From assembly GCA_934667465.1 (NCBI GenBank), contig CAKUMG010000316.1:1-6775 (forward strand): 6,775 nt of DNA. Reading direction: 5' to 3'. The notes under the pieces are model-generated. The model saw only the letters and a list, made by a program, of their open reading frames with translations. It ran no database searches and was not told the origin of the DNA. Below are positions 6,138-6,775 of this stretch, one piece after another. The stretch comes from an uncultured Actinoplanes sp. (GTDB lineage Bacteria; Actinomycetota; Actinomycetes; Mycobacteriales; Micromonosporaceae). How positions within the stretch are numbered: position 1 is the stretch's first letter; each line of letters begins with the position of its first letter. Position numbers and translations under genes: made by a program.

Positions 6138-6257
6138 CGGTGCAGGCAGGAGGCCCGGAACGGGGTCCGACCGGCTTGCACCGGTGCCCGACAGTGGGCA
6201 GAGAGGCATCTTGCGTGGAACATGTGAAGAGTGGCTTCGCCCGACGGTCGCCGTCAC
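6138..6257 (+). other. Run of stem-loops upstream of the DUF5999 gene; possible structured RNA
   Basis: Several hairpins lie end to end. CGGTGCAGGC (6138-6147) pairs with GCTTGCACCG (6174-6183) over 10 bp with one G-U pair. The enclosed 26 nt can extend the stem through GG/CC (6149-6150 with 6171-6172) and GGCCC/GGG-T-CC (6152-6156 with 6163-6168). One nucleotide later TGCCC (6185-6189) pairs with GGGCA (6196-6200), plus a G-U closing a tetraloop. Then come GAAG/CTTC (6226-6229, 6235-6238) and GACGG/CCGTC (6243-6247, 6251-6255). It ends about 86 nt before the start codon. It matches no riboswitch family I recognise, and whether it is transcribed is unknown. GC-rich DNA forms hairpins by chance, so only the first element stands out. 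Confidence 0.35.
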
Positions 6258-6287
6258 CCGGCCCCTCCGGACTCGTTCCGGTTGGAG

Positions 6288-6323
6288 TAGTGTTCGGCCC
6301 CGTTGATGTGAAGCTCAACACAA
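6288..6323 (+). promoter_or_regulatory. Possible -10 hexamer and operator-like dyad upstream of the DUF5999 gene
   Basis: TAGTGT at 6288-6293 fits a TAnnnT -10 element, with no clear -35 at the right distance. Just downstream, 6303-6323 is a 21-bp dyad of the form TTG-N3-TGA-N3-TCA-N3-CAA, symmetrical about 6313. This spacing of short half-sites looks like a repressor operator, placed where it could block a promoter or early transcript. It also contains the simple inverted repeat GTTGA/TCAAC (6302-6306, 6315-6319). No regulator can be named. Confidence 0.35.
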
Positions 6324-6343
6324 GCCCCTACCGGAGACCCCCG

Positions 6344-6544
6344 ATGTGCCAGCACCCGAATCCCTGTCCCACCGCCGAGGCCGTGGACCGCGAAGCGGCC
6401 CGCATCGTGGCCACCTTCCCCGAACAGGGGTGGAGCCTGCTCTGCAACGGCGTCATCGTGTTCGAGGACACCGGTGAGCTGCTCCCCGACTGCAGCGTCA
6501 TCGAACCGCATCGCGGACCCGCCCGCCACGCCCTGGCCGCCTGA
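6344..6544 (+). CDS. Small DUF5999-family protein
   Basis: This 66-aa soluble protein of unknown function begins MCQHPNPCPTAEA and contains DREAARIVA (15-23), PEQGWSLLCNGV (26-37) and FEDTGELLPD (40-49). These blocks are characteristic of a small conserved actinobacterial family (DUF5999) known mainly from streptomycetes and relatives. The ATG at 6344 has GGAG at 6333-6336, seven nt upstream. It has four cysteines (2, 8, 34, 50) and His4. The N-terminal C-x-H-x3-C pattern could bind a metal, but that is only inference. It has no signal peptide or membrane segment. It stands alone between a long untranslated region and a strong hairpin, so it is probably a single-gene transcript. Family identity is fairly sure; the function is not known. 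Confidence 0.88.
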   Translation: MCQHPNPCPTAEAVDREAARIVATFPEQGWSLLCNGVIVFEDTGELLPDCSVIEPHRGPARHALAA

Positions 6545-6553
6545 GCGACCGGA

Positions 6554-6666
6554 GCCGCCCAGCGGCCGGCGCCGTCTTCGCGGTGCCGGCGTCGCCCCAT
6601 CGGCCGGCGTCGTCTCAGCGATCGCGGGGCCGCCCCAGCGGCCAGCGCCACGCTGAGCCGGCCGGC
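6554..6666 (+). repeat. Degenerate ~38-bp tandem repeat, three units, after the DUF5999 gene
   Basis: Three head-to-tail units begin at 6554, 6591 and 6629, each with a G-Y-CGCCC(C)-A-K-CGGCC-R-GCG core. Units 1 and 2 agree at roughly three quarters of positions after one gap. Unit 3 is diverged in its second half. The first unit contains the terminator-like hairpin. Unit 3 contains a CAGCG/CGCTG stem (6643-6655) and runs into the 12-bp palindrome AGCCGGCCGGCT (6656-6667). The array is non-coding as far as can be seen. Confidence 0.5.
6565..6590 (+). terminator. Strong hairpin terminator of the DUF5999 gene
   Basis: GCCGGCGCCG (6565-6574) pairs with CGGTGCCGGC (6581-6590) over 10 bp including one G-U pair, around the 6-nt loop TCTTCG, and begins 20 nt after the stop codon. 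No T-tract follows, which is usual for actinomycete terminators. Confidence 0.6.
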
Positions 6667-6775
6667 TGACAGCGGGACCGCCCGACCAGCGCCGCCTCCA
6701 CGGCGGCAGCACCGCCCCGACCGGCACGGACGACCGCCGGAAGGGGACCAGCACCCCGGCACGCCCGGTGCGCCG
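6667..6775. other. Right-edge sequence without assignable content
   Basis: Translations of all frames are low-complexity and give no recognisable domain. A gene entering from beyond the right edge on the minus strand cannot be excluded with so little sequence. Confidence 0.4.

Noticed and set aside
6138..6200. Cobalamin, SAM or c-di-AMP riboswitch
   Set aside because: None of the conserved core motifs I know for these classes is present; only generic stem-loops are seen.
5426..6223. 265-codon minus-strand frame and overlapping plus-strand frames (5543-5908, 5749-6306) in the intergenic gap
   Set aside because: No recognisable domain, no convincing ribosome binding site, composition of random GC-rich DNA, and mutual overlap.
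6254..6762. Minus-strand frames over the DUF5999 gene and the right edge
   Set aside because: They are antisense to a recognisable conserved protein and pass through the repeat and hairpin region. No domain is visible.

Overview
The window is very GC-rich, with strong G/C bias at third codon positions, GTG/ATG starts and stem-loops without U-tracts. With a DUF5999-type small protein and an AAPQ/EGCLS/HETDH deformylase, this points to an actinomycete (Streptomyces- or Micromonosporaceae-like). The exact genus cannot be told from the sequence.

Layout. Positions 1-143 hold the last 46 codons of a gene resembling the C-terminus of an NAD-dependent epimerase/reductase. A 206-bp gap follows, with a CACGTG-containing inverted repeat, an AT-richer patch and a possible promoter/operator. 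Positions 350-4897 are a tight three-gene operon: two different NRPS-independent siderophore (NIS, IucA/IucC) synthetases (350-1948 and 1948-3762, overlapping by 1 nt) and a fold-III PLP-dependent decarboxylase (3749-4897, overlapping by 14 nt). A peptide deformylase gene (4935-5429, minus strand) converges on the operon after only 37 bp. Next come 914 bp (5430-6343) with no convincing gene. They contain a plausible deformylase promoter, a run of stem-loops at 6138-6257 and a dyad at 6303-6323. A 66-aa DUF5999-like protein (6344-6544) is followed by a strong hairpin (6565-6590) inside a degenerate ~38-bp tandem repeat. The last ~110 bp show nothing interpretable.

How the genes work together. 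Two ATP-dependent carboxylate-amine ligases plus an amino-acid or adduct decarboxylase is the core logic of carboxylate siderophores such as vibrioferrin, achromobactin and staphyloferrin B. The decarboxylase would make or trim an amine building block, and the synthetases would join it to citrate or a related acid. No hydroxylase, acyltransferase, citrate synthase, exporter or uptake gene lies in the window, so this is a minimal cassette whose product cannot be predicted.

The most distinctive features are three independent in-frame tandem repeats (21-, 12- and 9-bp units) in the linkers of the two synthetases. Two of them sit at the same domain junction in the two paralogues. The structured stretch upstream of the DUF5999 gene is the best candidate for an unrecognised non-coding element.
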